Part shown: piece by piece, positions 42,582 through 52,645 of the stretch | Layout: every line of letters begins with the position of its first letter | How positions within the stretch are numbered: the first letter of the stretch is position 1 | Assembly: GCA_025961275.1 (NCBI GenBank) | Contig: JAOQNJ010000001.1 | Location: 2,935,353-2,999,352, forward strand | Length of the DNA: 64,000 nt | Source of the DNA: Providencia alcalifaciens | Lineage (GTDB): Bacteria; Pseudomonadota; Gammaproteobacteria; Enterobacterales; Enterobacteriaceae | Reading direction: 5' to 3' | Position numbers and translations under genes: made by a program | Notes under the pieces: generated by a model | What the model was told of the DNA's origin: nothing | The model's database searches: none | Seen by the model: only the letters and a program-made list of their open reading frames with translations

Positions 42582-44318
42582 TTACAACAATGACTTATAA
42601 CCTTGCAGTGGCGAAGGCGATAAAGACCACGTTGGCAAATCCTCACGGCCAAAATTCACCGACATTTCTAACAACATGTTTTCGGATAAACAGAAGGGAA
42701 AAAAATGATACAAATGCGTGGCAAACATAAACGCCTCACCTTCATTGTCGAACATCTGAATATCTAACGTCAGTGCCAACGATAAGCAGCGGTAGGGTTT
42801 ACCTTTTAAAATATGGTCGTAGAGGTGAGTTTCCAGTGCGATGCAACCGGATAACAAACGTTCAAGTCTGCGAGTCACTTGTCGGTCAATGTCTCGATAA
42901 AGGATATAGTCCGCCAGCATCTGTTTAACGGTGTCTAGTGACATCAACATAAAGGAATTCGCACTGTAATGTGATAACAGTTGCCAATAATATTTGTCAT
43001 TAACAATCGGCGGATAACAGTTTGATAGTTCAGTGATATTGCCCGTTATCACCCCTTCTGGCACCTTCTCATTATGGCGGTCTAACACCCCAATGTGACT
43101 CTCTTGGTATCGCTCAAAGCTAATATAGTCACAGGAAAAAAATAAACTGGGTGGCGTGGACATCGGGGCACCCTGATTATCATAAAAGTTGATGTAGTAC
43201 AGCGTACGGCCCCGAATATCGTTATCGATGGTTAGCGCGTAAAACAGCGCTTTATGGTATTGCGGTAATAACCGTGAAGCAGCGGTGAAATCCGTCATTG
43301 GATAGAAATCGCAGTAAATGCCTCGCTCCGCCTCATGGGGCGTTAACGACAACTGCACATTGGATAAGTGAGCTAAGTAGTGGTTATCCGGAAGCGGTAA
43401 TCGATAGGCTGATTTTTGATACTGAAAATCAATGAGTAATGCATTTTGTTTTTCTTTATCGATCGCGGGAACACAGTTTAAATAAAAACTGTTTTCACAC
43501 TGCTTTTGGGTCATAGCGAGCTGTTGGTTGAAATACAGATTAATGACAAACGTTTCATCCTTCGTCCAATCCAATTGTTGGGTAATTAAGGGAATATTGA
43601 TGTCAATAAAATGATGTACATGCGGAATATAGAAGCCTTCTAATAGTTGCTGAGGGGCTGATAACGCGCTATCCGCTGACGGAAATACCTGAAACTGTTT
43701 GCCTATTTTCGGCTCAAAGTAAAAATTGAGGTTATCACCACGGTAACTTTTACCGGCATGGCTCAGCTCAATATAATCAAAATATTGGCACATCCCGAGC
43801 ATCAAGTTATCGGCAATATCTTTTTGTCGGCTTAAAAAGAGGTGTAATGCAGCAGTCTCATACTCTTTTACTGCACCTCGGTACTTCACTCGCAAGGAAA
43901 TGCAACTACGATCAGGCTGATGGGTAATTTTTCGCTCAATAATGGTATAAGGCTGCAACACAACATCATAGCAAAGGCCAAAGCTCATCCCTGATCCACT
44001 TAGGATTAAGTCATTTTCCGTTAGCACATGAGGATGATTTAACACACCGTTTTGGTCTGCTTGAATAATCGTGGTAGATGGCAGGCCTTTAATCGCTTGT
44101 GAGCCTAAACGTTGCAGTAAAGGTAAGGTAATTTCCGGAAAAGCATCATCGATCTTTTCTTGCAAGCGCGCGGACAGGAAGGCAAATCCTTCCAGCAAAT
44201 AGCCTGTATGTGGATCTTGGGGATCTAAAACGTGGGCTAAATGCGGTTTCTCTCGCGCATAATCATCGGCGAGTTTCTGCAAATATTGCTTTTCTTGTAG
44301 GTACTTTATTTCACTCAT
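42582..44318 (-). CDS. Second TssF-like protein (baseplate paralogue)
   Basis: 578 residues. The N-terminus (YLQKLADDYAREKPHLAHVL, HTGYLLEGFAFLSARLQEKIDD) is the signature of TssF/VasA; compare the main TssF at 60208-61989. Overall length is TssF-like, but the sequences differ strongly, so it is an old paralogue and not a recent copy. It lies between hcp and the vgrG remnant, outside the main tss order. It may adapt the baseplate to a given VgrG/Hcp cargo unit, or be an orphan after loss of its partner genes. No tssG-like mate follows it. Confidence 0.8.
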   Translation of the reverse strand: MSEIKYLQEKQYLQKLADDYAREKPHLAHVLDPQDPHTGYLLEGFAFLSARLQEKIDDAFPEITLPLLQRLGSQAIKGLPSTTIIQADQNGVLNHPHVLTENDLILSGSGMSFGLCYDVVLQPYTIIERKITHQPDRSCISLRVKYRGAVKEYETAALHLFLSRQKDIADNLMLGMCQYFDYIELSHAGKSYRGDNLNFYFEPKIGKQFQVFPSADSALSAPQQLLEGFYIPHVHHFIDINIPLITQQLDWTKDETFVINLYFNQQLAMTQKQCENSFYLNCVPAIDKEKQNALLIDFQYQKSAYRLPLPDNHYLAHLSNVQLSLTPHEAERGIYCDFYPMTDFTAASRLLPQYHKALFYALTIDNDIRGRTLYYINFYDNQGAPMSTPPSLFFSCDYISFERYQESHIGVLDRHNEKVPEGVITGNITELSNCYPPIVNDKYYWQLLSHYSANSFMLMSLDTVKQMLADYILYRDIDRQVTRRLERLLSGCIALETHLYDHILKGKPYRCLSLALTLDIQMFDNEGEAFMFATHLYHFFPFCLSENMLLEMSVNFGREDLPTWSLSPSPLQGYKSLL

Positions 44319-44337
44319 CTTTTAGGCTCGACGTCGG

Positions 44338-44817
44338 TTAGATTGTATTTTCTTGCCAGCTGCAATAACCTGAAGTGCCCGCCATAATGTGTTGAAAGAT
44401 AATATCTTTATATCTTACGGTGAGCGTTTCTTCGGGTAATTGGTCATTATGATTAGCAGAGTGAGGGTAGTCCGACTCTAAACTCACAATCGACGCCTCT
44501 CTGAGCGTGATGGTGTAATACTTTTCTTGCGAACCCGTTTGTGAGGTGCGATAGAAATTAAATACCATTTCAAGCGTTTCATTGTTGGCAATAGCATTCG
44601 CTAATAGCGGTGATGACTTATCTAATAGCTTGATTAATGAGACAGGCTGAAAACTGATATTTTGTCTACGACTAAAACCATTTCCCAAACGCAGTATAAA
44701 AATTTCGTCTTCGTGACCACTTTGGTATTTATTGCCAATGGAATCTAAACTCCCACATCCTTGAGATATCGCGCCTTGTTTACTGCCTTTTAATGTCAGA
44801 TAGATCATATTCGCCAT
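44338..44817 (-). CDS. hcp: Hcp, T6SS inner tube protein
   Basis: 159 residues. The start ANMIYLTLKGSKQGAISQGC, the loop IGNKYQSGHEDEIF and the RY-KD strand near the end match Hcp (TssD) of the Proteus type. Hexameric rings stack to form the tube fired by the sheath, and small cargo rides inside. It is 12 bases after vasL, so it is expressed with the structural operon. It is the only intact hcp in the window. Confidence 0.92.
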   Translation of the reverse strand: MANMIYLTLKGSKQGAISQGCGSLDSIGNKYQSGHEDEIFILRLGNGFSRRQNISFQPVSLIKLLDKSSPLLANAIANNETLEMVFNFYRTSQTGSQEKYYTITLREASIVSLESDYPHSANHNDQLPEETLTVRYKDIIFQHIMAGTSGYCSWQENTI

Positions 44818-44829
44818 GATAATGTCCTT

Positions 44830-46158
44830 TTAGAATGAGTTAGGTTTTAAACCACTTTCTTCCGCTTGTTTTTGCAGATCATAATAACGCGACAATAGGC
44901 CATTAATTTGCCCATCAATATTGCTAATTAATGTTGGTGAAATCGGGTGACCACTGTCAATTTGCATGGATAATTCGCGTAACTTTTCTTCAATCGGCGA
45001 GCGCTTATTGTGCTGCTTTTGAATGTCATAAATCGCTGTTTTCAGGTAAGAGAGCGTGAAGCTACCGCGGTTACGCTCTTGCATGACTATCTTGTCAGAT
45101 AATTGCTGCAATAAAGAGGCTGTTTGCGACCAGCTATCATCGATTGGGGCATTCTCGAGCCTCGTCGTGAGCAAATTTTGCCAATTACGGCTGGCATATG
45201 CCTGATCAGCATTGTTGGGCCATAATTTTTTGGCGCTATCCACCAATGAATCAGCAAGTTTTAAGGTGAAAATCGGAGATTGTTTTTCTAAAAGACTCAG
45301 ATTATCAGCATAGGTTGTCACTTCAGGTTTATACAACCATTGAGCTGCCGCTCCTTCGGGGACGGAAGTGATGGCTAACATCTCTTGTTTTATCGGGTAA
45401 TACAAGGCATAACCGATACCCGCAAATAACACGACGCTCGACAACAATCCTATAAAGAATCCTGTTGTTGCACTCGTTTTCGCCTGAACGGGGATCGGAG
45501 CCGGATCATGCTGAGTCGGAGTCTCAATAATAATGGATTGTATTGGCTGTTCTTGCTGACTATTCGGTTGCTGGATGTAAACCAACGGCGGTAACTTAAC
45601 TGCATTACTTTGAATTTGATTCAGTGAATTTTCACGCTGTTCGAGGCTTTTAGCCGAATTTTGGAAAAACCATAGCAAGTTTTCAAGCTTAGGAATTTTT
45701 GACCATGTCGTTTGCTCTAATTTATCGATAATCAGTTGCAGTGCACGTTCAGAGCGGTAGATTAAGCGTAAATCAGCAGTATCAAAGGTGATTTGACGTA
45801 ATGCCGAACCTGCACGACTGTTAAACCAATTTATAATATCAGCGCGATGATGCGGTTGCTCTGGCCATAAATTATCCCATTGCGTCACGACAACACTCGC
45901 CAATAATTCACAACCTTCTGTAAAACCATTCAAGCCATGGAGCTGTAATCGTGCAATGGTGTAATAAATACCACTTTGTAAATCAATACCATGGGTCTTA
46001 AATAAGGTTAAACAAAGTGATTCAATTAATGTCCAACTCACCTCAGGGCGAGCTGGATGGCTTAGTTTATTAAACTCCGCTTTCAAGGTGATAAATTCAG
46101 GGGTCTCCAATGGAGCCCCTCCCACTTTAATCACCAAGTTTTCTGATTGCTTACTCAT
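44830..46158 (-). CDS. vasL: VasL-type T6SS protein (ImpA N-domain, membrane)
   Basis: 442 residues. The N-terminal ImpA-like domain (SWTLIESLCLTLFKTHGIDLQSGIYYTIARL) is shared with TssA. One membrane segment follows near 230-255 (GFFIGLLSSVVLFAGIGYALYY), then a periplasmic C-terminal part. V. cholerae VasL sits at the same place after TssM. It is proposed to be a TssA-like accessory. It lies 40 bases after tssM. Confidence 0.85.
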   Translation of the reverse strand: MSKQSENLVIKVGGAPLETPEFITLKAEFNKLSHPARPEVSWTLIESLCLTLFKTHGIDLQSGIYYTIARLQLHGLNGFTEGCELLASVVVTQWDNLWPEQPHHRADIINWFNSRAGSALRQITFDTADLRLIYRSERALQLIIDKLEQTTWSKIPKLENLLWFFQNSAKSLEQRENSLNQIQSNAVKLPPLVYIQQPNSQQEQPIQSIIIETPTQHDPAPIPVQAKTSATTGFFIGLLSSVVLFAGIGYALYYPIKQEMLAITSVPEGAAAQWLYKPEVTTYADNLSLLEKQSPIFTLKLADSLVDSAKKLWPNNADQAYASRNWQNLLTTRLENAPIDDSWSQTASLLQQLSDKIVMQERNRGSFTLSYLKTAIYDIQKQHNKRSPIEEKLRELSMQIDSGHPISPTLISNIDGQINGLLSRYYDLQKQAEESGLKPNSF

Positions 46159-46198
46159 TTATATTCCTATTCCTTTGTATTGATACCCAAAAAGCCGA

Positions 46199-49100
46199 TT
46201 AATAAAGCGTTTCTGGTAAACGGAATCGGGTAAATAACCCACCAAAGAACGGGTTGTTAGACTCATCGATTAACACGCGATAAGTCATATCGCCGCTATC
46301 AATATTGAACCGGACATCAAAGGAATTAGGCTTCACGTTCATTAACTTGCCGCTATCAATTAAACGTAATTGAGCCCATGGCCCAGTGAAGCTCAGTGAG
46401 CGCGGTGATTTATCGCCTGAAAGTGGTACCAGTGTTAATTTACTTTCAATATTCGAACGCATTGAGTTTGGCCACACCATATGCACGGTGTTGCTACGCC
46501 CATGTGAATAATCAATAATCTGTCCATCAAGGTTCAAAATACTGCGGCGCTTATTGCCTGTCAGTGACAGAGGTTCAACCGCAAACTGCGCCTCCAGATT
46601 ACCTTGTGCCGTAAAGAAGGTGTCTCGGATACGATTTGCGATCTCAATTTGTTCTAGCACGTCAGGTCGGATTAGAGATTGACCATCCATGTTTTCAATC
46701 AAATTGTTCTCAACAAATAAGCGCAGATTTTGTTGATAGAAGCTATCGATGGTGCCATTTGGTTTAAAGAAGCGTTCAAATTCACTTAATGGCACATCCT
46801 GAGTTGATTTCGGATTAAATGGATAACGTCCTGCGATATAAGCGTTATATTGCTTCACCACATTTTCATTCCATTCCACTTCCATGTAACGAATGGCCTC
46901 TTTTTGCACCACATTCCATGCTTGTTCAGAAAGTTCGCCAACCCAACGATTCAATGGCTCAGGTAAGGTTTTTGCCATCTGTGACAATTCAAAAATAACA
47001 TCTCGGTTATTGTCATTGAGGCGCATGAAAACAGCTTTTAATGCTGCTTTTCCCGGCACTGGTGAGTTTTGAATACTCAACAGATAACGATGTAACTCAT
47101 TGAGTTTTTGGTTGAGATTTTGTAGATTTTCACCGTTGTTACTCACCAAAATCTCAGTTTGTGGTGAGAATTCTCTATCGAGGCGGCTGAGTAGTTTATA
47201 TTTTGGCTCCGCGATCAGTTTTTGCTGCTCTTGCTGGGACAATGAGCTGTCGATAGTGGGTAACGTGGTGTTATCTCTGAGGACTTGTAATGCGCGTCTT
47301 AATGGCTGTTCGCCACTGATAATCTGTTCCAGTGCATTGATTTCATCTTGAATTGTATCAAACTCGCGAATTTCTAAGTTGCTCATTGCACCACGCCACT
47401 GCGCTGTGTAATCACTCAGATATTGCTCACTGATTTGACGCTGAATTTCTTTGCGATCACTGTCACTATATTGTGTATTCGTGGCTAAATTCAGCACCCA
47501 CGCATCCAGCAAAGTGAGATCAACCAGTTCATCATTTTGTCTGACAAAGTAGTTAATAAGTCCCGAACGCGTAAGAAATTGTGGGATTTCAAGCTTATCT
47601 TCATCAATAGCTGTAAAGACAGAATTAAAACCAGGACCGACTTGATTACGAATATTCAATGGTGATGACAGCGTCTGGTTCGCTTTTAATCTTAAAGTTT
47701 GATAAACACGCTGATATAAAGAGAGTGTGCTCAGCTCTTTTTGTGCATCACTGATCGGCTTAGCAAATGGCGCATACACTTTGTTGGCAATCGCAGAACC
47801 TTGATTTCGTTCTGCCTGCCAATCTGTGTGTTCTAATGCATAATGCAAATGGCCACGCAATTGAGATTGTATCTCACGTTGCCCCGTATAGATTTGGCTC
47901 CAATGATTAGCCATATAATCTTCAACTAAGCCATTATTACGTCCACTTTTATCTTCTAACATGCGCATGACACGCAAGATCTCAAGCTTTTCTTCACTGC
48001 CTTTTTCTGCATTATTCAAGTCAACAAGCAGTCCTGACATGATAGCGGGTAAATAGCGCTCAGTGAGCAATTGTAGATAGACACGTTCCACTTGAGGCCC
48101 GACTTTTTGGCCTTGATAAAGCCCCATTTCAGACAACATGCCACTTTTATCACGATGGTCGCCGTAAGCCAGGGTTGCCTCGCGCAATGGATTGAGAACG
48201 GGAAGCTGTTTACTTCCATCCGTATCTTTGGCGGTGGTTGATTCGATGTTTCGAAACGCTTTAACCTCATTCAGAACGTTTTCACCCGCACGGTAGTTTT
48301 TATTGTAGTAATGGCTCCAACCGTTCCAAATGACAATCAAACCAACAATGCTGACCGTAGAAGCAACGAGTAAACGTGAACGATGTTTCTTTAACCAATA
48401 ATGGTTCTCGGCAGCCAAATTCGGTTCACTAAACAGCACATCACTGAATAATTTCTGAGTAAAATACGGATGTGTTTCTGAAATTGGCCACGTTGTTAGC
48501 GGAGCCGTTGGCAGATGGTATTGGACTGATGCAGTTTGGCTAAATACATCGTCAATTTGGCCAATTTGAGTAGAAGAAGTGAGGTATAAGCCTCTTAAGC
48601 GAATATTTTTTTGTTCATTATTGGCAATCAAAGCCGAAATCAGCTTCACGACGTTGCTTTGTAACCCTTCAATTTGACGGACAAAACTAAAGAGATCGCT
48701 TCGTTGGCTCCCCTCTGGGCGATTCAACATCATCTCAGGTAAAGCGCTGTTCATCTGACCAACCCATTGAGCCCAAAACGCATTGAGTTGTTTTTCCCAA
48801 TTATCATTTTCTGTTGAGTTAAATGAGATCCCCAGAACCTGATTACGCTGTTGGGCGTCAAGGGATTGGAACATGGCGTCAAAGCCACGCAGTAAATCCA
48901 ACTTAGTGAGCACAATATACAGAGGAAGTTGGCTATTAAATGTCATGCGTACTTCTTCAATACGCATATGCAAATCTGCGATTAAATGACTGTTTTTCTC
49001 TTTTGAATTAGTCAGCAATGACAGTGTATCGATGGTCAAAATAATGCCATTCATCGGTTGTCTTGAACGGTTTTCATTTAACCAATTGAGTAATTCATTC

Positions 49101-49747
49101 CATAAACGATGATACAACTGGGGTTTATCACTATGGCTTACAGGCTGGGTCAGCAATTTTCCATCAGGTATGAATAATACGGCGTTGTCCGCCAGCAAAC
49201 ATTGGATATGTAATGGACACTTTTGCTCACTCACTACATTTTCAGCAGGCGCAATATCTAAAGTATTAAGGCTATTTTTCAACAGCGTCTGTTTACCACT
49301 ATCATCCGCGCCCAACACGAAATACCAAGGACGTAGGTAAACTGCATTCGTATGGCCATTTAGGTGACGTGTAAATTGTAATTTCCAATAATTGAGATAG
49401 CGATTTTGAAACTCAATATCATGGCGCACAGGGTCAACAACGGCCAATTCAACATCCAATTTGAGACTTTCTAGCCGTTTTACTCGTTTCCATGTCGCCA
49501 GTCCGATCCAACTGACAATAACCAGTACGATGATCATCGTGGCTAACCAGCGCGCACTCAGTTCTTTGAGTGGATAACTGTCTTTATAGCTGAACTCAGG
49601 CCCCCACCACCAAATCCAAATAATCAAGATCGCTGGGATAAGTGCCAAAAAAAGTAGAAAAAACGATTTGATTTTGGGTTTATCACCGAAAAACAGCTTC
49701 TTAAAAGAACCCGTTATTTTAGGTATGGATAGAAAAGATGATTTCAT
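46199..49747 (-). CDS. tssM: TssM (IcmF/VasK), T6SS membrane complex
   Basis: 1182 residues. Two membrane segments near the N-terminus (29-48 and 68-86) and a third around 450-470. A cytoplasmic G-like domain has GADDSGKQ at 146-153: the usual Thr/Ser after Lys is Gln, so NTP binding may be impaired; many TssM proteins vary here. The long periplasmic part reaches TssJ at the outer membrane. It overlaps tssA by four bases (ATGA). Confidence 0.93.
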   Translation of the reverse strand: MKSSFLSIPKITGSFKKLFFGDKPKIKSFFLLFLALIPAILIIWIWWWGPEFSYKDSYPLKELSARWLATMIIVLVIVSWIGLATWKRVKRLESLKLDVELAVVDPVRHDIEFQNRYLNYWKLQFTRHLNGHTNAVYLRPWYFVLGADDSGKQTLLKNSLNTLDIAPAENVVSEQKCPLHIQCLLADNAVLFIPDGKLLTQPVSHSDKPQLYHRLWNELLNWLNENRSRQPMNGIILTIDTLSLLTNSKEKNSHLIADLHMRIEEVRMTFNSQLPLYIVLTKLDLLRGFDAMFQSLDAQQRNQVLGISFNSTENDNWEKQLNAFWAQWVGQMNSALPEMMLNRPEGSQRSDLFSFVRQIEGLQSNVVKLISALIANNEQKNIRLRGLYLTSSTQIGQIDDVFSQTASVQYHLPTAPLTTWPISETHPYFTQKLFSDVLFSEPNLAAENHYWLKKHRSRLLVASTVSIVGLIVIWNGWSHYYNKNYRAGENVLNEVKAFRNIESTTAKDTDGSKQLPVLNPLREATLAYGDHRDKSGMLSEMGLYQGQKVGPQVERVYLQLLTERYLPAIMSGLLVDLNNAEKGSEEKLEILRVMRMLEDKSGRNNGLVEDYMANHWSQIYTGQREIQSQLRGHLHYALEHTDWQAERNQGSAIANKVYAPFAKPISDAQKELSTLSLYQRVYQTLRLKANQTLSSPLNIRNQVGPGFNSVFTAIDEDKLEIPQFLTRSGLINYFVRQNDELVDLTLLDAWVLNLATNTQYSDSDRKEIQRQISEQYLSDYTAQWRGAMSNLEIREFDTIQDEINALEQIISGEQPLRRALQVLRDNTTLPTIDSSLSQQEQQKLIAEPKYKLLSRLDREFSPQTEILVSNNGENLQNLNQKLNELHRYLLSIQNSPVPGKAALKAVFMRLNDNNRDVIFELSQMAKTLPEPLNRWVGELSEQAWNVVQKEAIRYMEVEWNENVVKQYNAYIAGRYPFNPKSTQDVPLSEFERFFKPNGTIDSFYQQNLRLFVENNLIENMDGQSLIRPDVLEQIEIANRIRDTFFTAQGNLEAQFAVEPLSLTGNKRRSILNLDGQIIDYSHGRSNTVHMVWPNSMRSNIESKLTLVPLSGDKSPRSLSFTGPWAQLRLIDSGKLMNVKPNSFDVRFNIDSGDMTYRVLIDESNNPFFGGLFTRFRLPETLY

Positions 49748-51201
49748 TGTTGTGAATTCCTATCAAAAGTCATTTCCTGCTTCTCTTCTGCTTTTTGTGC
49801 TAAACGATTGAGTAAATCTGGCTCCCAGTCCGATAGCGAATAATGTAATGCGGCAGTATGCAGTTGCTGGTAAAGGTTCTCAGCCATGTGCTTCATACCC
49901 GCTTGTTCAAATAGTTGCGCAGATAAAAGTTGGCTATAAAAACGAGCCCTTGGCTCATCCGTAGAGGCGATAAATGTTTCGACTAGTTTCAGTGCTTCAC
50001 TCAACCCATTTTGTTCAAAACACTGTAAAATTTCTTGTTGCTCAGACTGTAAGTTTTGTGATCCACTTGAAGAGCTGCCTTCTGTGGATTGCTGAAAAGT
50101 ACGAAGCCAAGATTGAACCTCTTCGGATAAAAAAGGCGTCATATCGGAAAAACTCAGTTTTGCCAGATCCGGCAAACGGTTTAGAAAATGTTGTAGCTCT
50201 TGAGCAATCGCAGACTCAACCAGTGGGTAGTTTAATTTTGCCGCCACTTGTGCCGCGAGCATATGCCCTTCTAACCAATAAGGAGATAAGGTTAAGCTCT
50301 GTTCAATATTGGTCAGTAATTCAATAGACGCTTGATTAATCTGGTTTTTATAGTCGACCACTCTATCAGGTGAAACTGACGCCAAGGGTGTTTTTCCATC
50401 ATTATTCGCCATTGGTAACGCCTGAATAGCGTGCCAAATAGCATAGCGACGCAAGCGATAACCAACCCCATCCGATGGTGCTTGCTCACTCAGCGCTTCA
50501 GCCACTTTAAGCAAGGTTTGTTTCCATTGACGGTCATCACTTTGATTGACCTCAATCGCAGGTGCTTTTGTGATGGTGGCGGATTCTTGAGCAGTACTCT
50601 CTGTGACCGATTTTTCATTGCTCATCGGAGATTCAGCAACCACAACCAACGCGGGTTCACTACTATTGATACGGCTATAGCGGCGACTTAACGTATCGAT
50701 TTCAGCGGATAAATTTGGACATTCCGCATGCCAAGATTTAGCTAAAAAAGCAAAGGAACCGAGTATATTGTCACGAAGGTTCGTATTGGCTTGTTTGCAG
50801 AAGCTATCTTGTGCGGTATCAAAGCGTTTAAGAATTTGGCTAGCCAGCCGCTGTTTAAGTCTGATATTTTGGGGATGGCTGCTTTCCCAATAGTGACGAA
50901 CAAATTCAGCTAACAATTCAGCAGCAAGCGCTAATTCATCTGGTTCTCCCGCATGCTGTAAGGTTCGCAGTAAGTGCACCATTAAACGAAAATCTTTCGT
51001 TTCGGTCGCAAACAGCTGTAACGCTTTGCGCTGAATATCATCAATATTCAGCTGAGCATGACTAAGTGAACCAAATTTAATCATTTCACTGTCAATGTAT
51101 TCCCAATCAGGATTGTCGTCAGCGATTGGCGAAGCTTGCTTGCTTTGTTCAAGCGGAGCAAGCAACTGTTCTTTCCATTTTAATTGCGTATTCATCGTCA
51201 T
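49744..51201 (-). CDS. tssA: TssA (VasJ), T6SS cap/baseplate organiser
   Basis: 485 residues with an N-terminal ImpA_N domain (NPDWEYIDSEMIKFGSLSHAQLN...RDFRLMVHLLRTL-like) and a VasJ-type C-terminal half. TssA primes tube/sheath assembly at the baseplate or distal end. An ATG two codons later may be the start. It lies between vasI and tssM, as in V. cholerae. Confidence 0.9.
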   Translation of the reverse strand: MTMNTQLKWKEQLLAPLEQSKQASPIADDNPDWEYIDSEMIKFGSLSHAQLNIDDIQRKALQLFATETKDFRLMVHLLRTLQHAGEPDELALAAELLAEFVRHYWESSHPQNIRLKQRLASQILKRFDTAQDSFCKQANTNLRDNILGSFAFLAKSWHAECPNLSAEIDTLSRRYSRINSSEPALVVVAESPMSNEKSVTESTAQESATITKAPAIEVNQSDDRQWKQTLLKVAEALSEQAPSDGVGYRLRRYAIWHAIQALPMANNDGKTPLASVSPDRVVDYKNQINQASIELLTNIEQSLTLSPYWLEGHMLAAQVAAKLNYPLVESAIAQELQHFLNRLPDLAKLSFSDMTPFLSEEVQSWLRTFQQSTEGSSSSGSQNLQSEQQEILQCFEQNGLSEALKLVETFIASTDEPRARFYSQLLSAQLFEQAGMKHMAENLYQQLHTAALHYSLSDWEPDLLNRLAQKAEEKQEMTFDRNSQQ

Positions 51202-51206
51202 GAGTA

Positions 51207-51851
51207 TTACCAGTGACAGGCCGTTCTTAACGGTTTGATATCTTGTGAAATCCCTGAAATATTGAACGTCAGCCTGTCATTATTAGCTAATTTCAAGGTT
51301 AATTTTTCACCATTTAAGAGGCGCTTAATTTCATCAATTCCGGGAATTCCGCGGCTTGACTCCAGTACATAGCCATTCTCGCGAAGAAACCAATCCGCAG
51401 TGAACTGGGTTTTATCCGTCGTTAACATCACGCTCCCCGCCTCTTGCTGGCGAGGCAAAGCTACCTGTAATCGTGTAATATTGTCGATACAGCTGATCAT
51501 CATGATAGGACGAGGAGGCGCAAAACCAATGGCAGGAATGGTCATAATGACCGGATAGTCACCACTTTCAGGCAATGTCACCAGAAAACCAGCACTGTTA
51601 TCCTCTCGCTGCATTTCATGCTCCATGGCCTGACGCCATGCTTTCCCCATTTGGCTTGAGTCGAGTTGTGTCTCGGTAGCAGAATCAGCCATAATTTTGT
51701 CATAGCACGCAAGACGGACGAGTTGAGATGACTCAAGGCGACATTCAGTCAAAGCCTGTGTCAGTGTTTCTGAATCGGAATTTTCGGCAGATGCCGTTGT
51801 GATAATCAACAAAGGAGCCATCAACCACAATGTGAGCTGTAAAATATTCAT
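51207..51851 (-). CDS. vasI: VasI/TagO-type T6SS-associated periplasmic protein
   Basis: About 214 residues with a signal peptide (NILQLTLWLMAPLLIITTASA). The N-terminal half has a Cys pair (ECRLES...RLACYDK) of the YdgA/VasI type; later GSVMLTTDKTQFTADWFLRENGYVLES. The family is called VMAP/TagO; precise role unknown. The ATG at 51851 overlaps the upstream stop as ATGA; a GTG at 51860 is also open. Confidence 0.8.
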   Translation of the reverse strand: MNILQLTLWLMAPLLIITTASAENSDSETLTQALTECRLESSQLVRLACYDKIMADSATETQLDSSQMGKAWRQAMEHEMQREDNSAGFLVTLPESGDYPVIMTIPAIGFAPPRPIMMISCIDNITRLQVALPRQQEAGSVMLTTDKTQFTADWFLRENGYVLESSRGIPGIDEIKRLLNGEKLTLKLANNDRLTFNISGISQDIKPLRTACHW

Positions 51852-52645
51852 CTCATGCACCCATATTTTTTCAATTTATAGATTAGGGATCGTTTCGATA
51901 AATTCAGACTCGTTGCCATCGTATCTAAATCACCATTAACTTGTTGTTGTCGGTCTTTTAAAATCTGTTCTTCATAGCGTTCTGTCGCAATAGTGAGATC
52001 ATCAACCTCTTTAAAATCAGAAAGATTAATGCCCGCTATTGGCGACACTGGCGTGGTTAATACATTTACGGTAGCCTGCAATTGCCGCTCACGATCTTGT
52101 TGTAATGTATTCAGATATTGCAGGTGAGAAATCTTCCGCTGAGTCTGTGAGAATTCGAGGATACTTTTGAGTTGATGATGGAATAAGGCGCAATAAATAG
52201 GGAAAATACCTTGTTCATAACTGTCCATGTTGAGTGATTGTCCAAAGATAGTGATAGCTCCACAGGTTTTATTTCGTAAATCCTTCAGAGGTAAACTATA
52301 CAGGCCGGTTCCGATCGGTAACTCAGCCACAAACTGGCGAAATTTTGCATCATTAATGTGGATACCTTGATTAAGATTTTCCCACAACACGATTTCACCC
52401 TTTGATATCAGCTGGATCAAAGGGTGGTCAGCATCACTAATATCGACATCCAAATGCCCCTGCTCAACTTGGCTTAATTGCTTAATACTCCAACTTTCTA
52501 GACGGTTGTCAGGTTGATTAATTAACGAGACAATCAATCCACTAAACGAGCTTCGCATAAAGCTAAACATCAGAAATTGGCTCGCTAATACATCCAAGCT
52601 GGTGCACTCAAGTAGAGCTAAGGCATTTTTCAGTCGTGATTTCAT
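51848..52645 (-). CDS. VasH-like regulator lacking the AAA+ domain
   Basis: 265 residues in the position of vasH. Residues about 20-180 look like the N-terminal GAF-type sensor of VasH (LPIGTGLYSLPLKDLRNKTCGAITIFG). A short helical linker leads to a Fis-type HTH at the end (LDTMATSLNLSKRSLIYKLKKYG). The central sigma-54 AAA+ ATPase (GAFTGA loop, Walker A), which makes VasH about 530 residues, is absent with no frameshift visible. It can bind DNA but could not remodel sigma-54 holoenzyme by itself. ATGA overlaps join it to clpV and vasI. Confidence 0.8.
   Translation of the reverse strand: MKSRLKNALALLECTSLDVLASQFLMFSFMRSSFSGLIVSLINQPDNRLESWSIKQLSQVEQGHLDVDISDADHPLIQLISKGEIVLWENLNQGIHINDAKFRQFVAELPIGTGLYSLPLKDLRNKTCGAITIFGQSLNMDSYEQGIFPIYCALFHHQLKSILEFSQTQRKISHLQYLNTLQQDRERQLQATVNVLTTPVSPIAGINLSDFKEVDDLTIATERYEEQILKDRQQQVNGDLDTMATSLNLSKRSLIYKLKKYGCMR

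Noticed and set aside
42500-42590. Open stretch after tssF2 (NILGSDFLPTAALKVPRDI) as another gene fragment
   Set aside because: Only about 26 codons, no start or family match; could be chance or a frameshifted tail.
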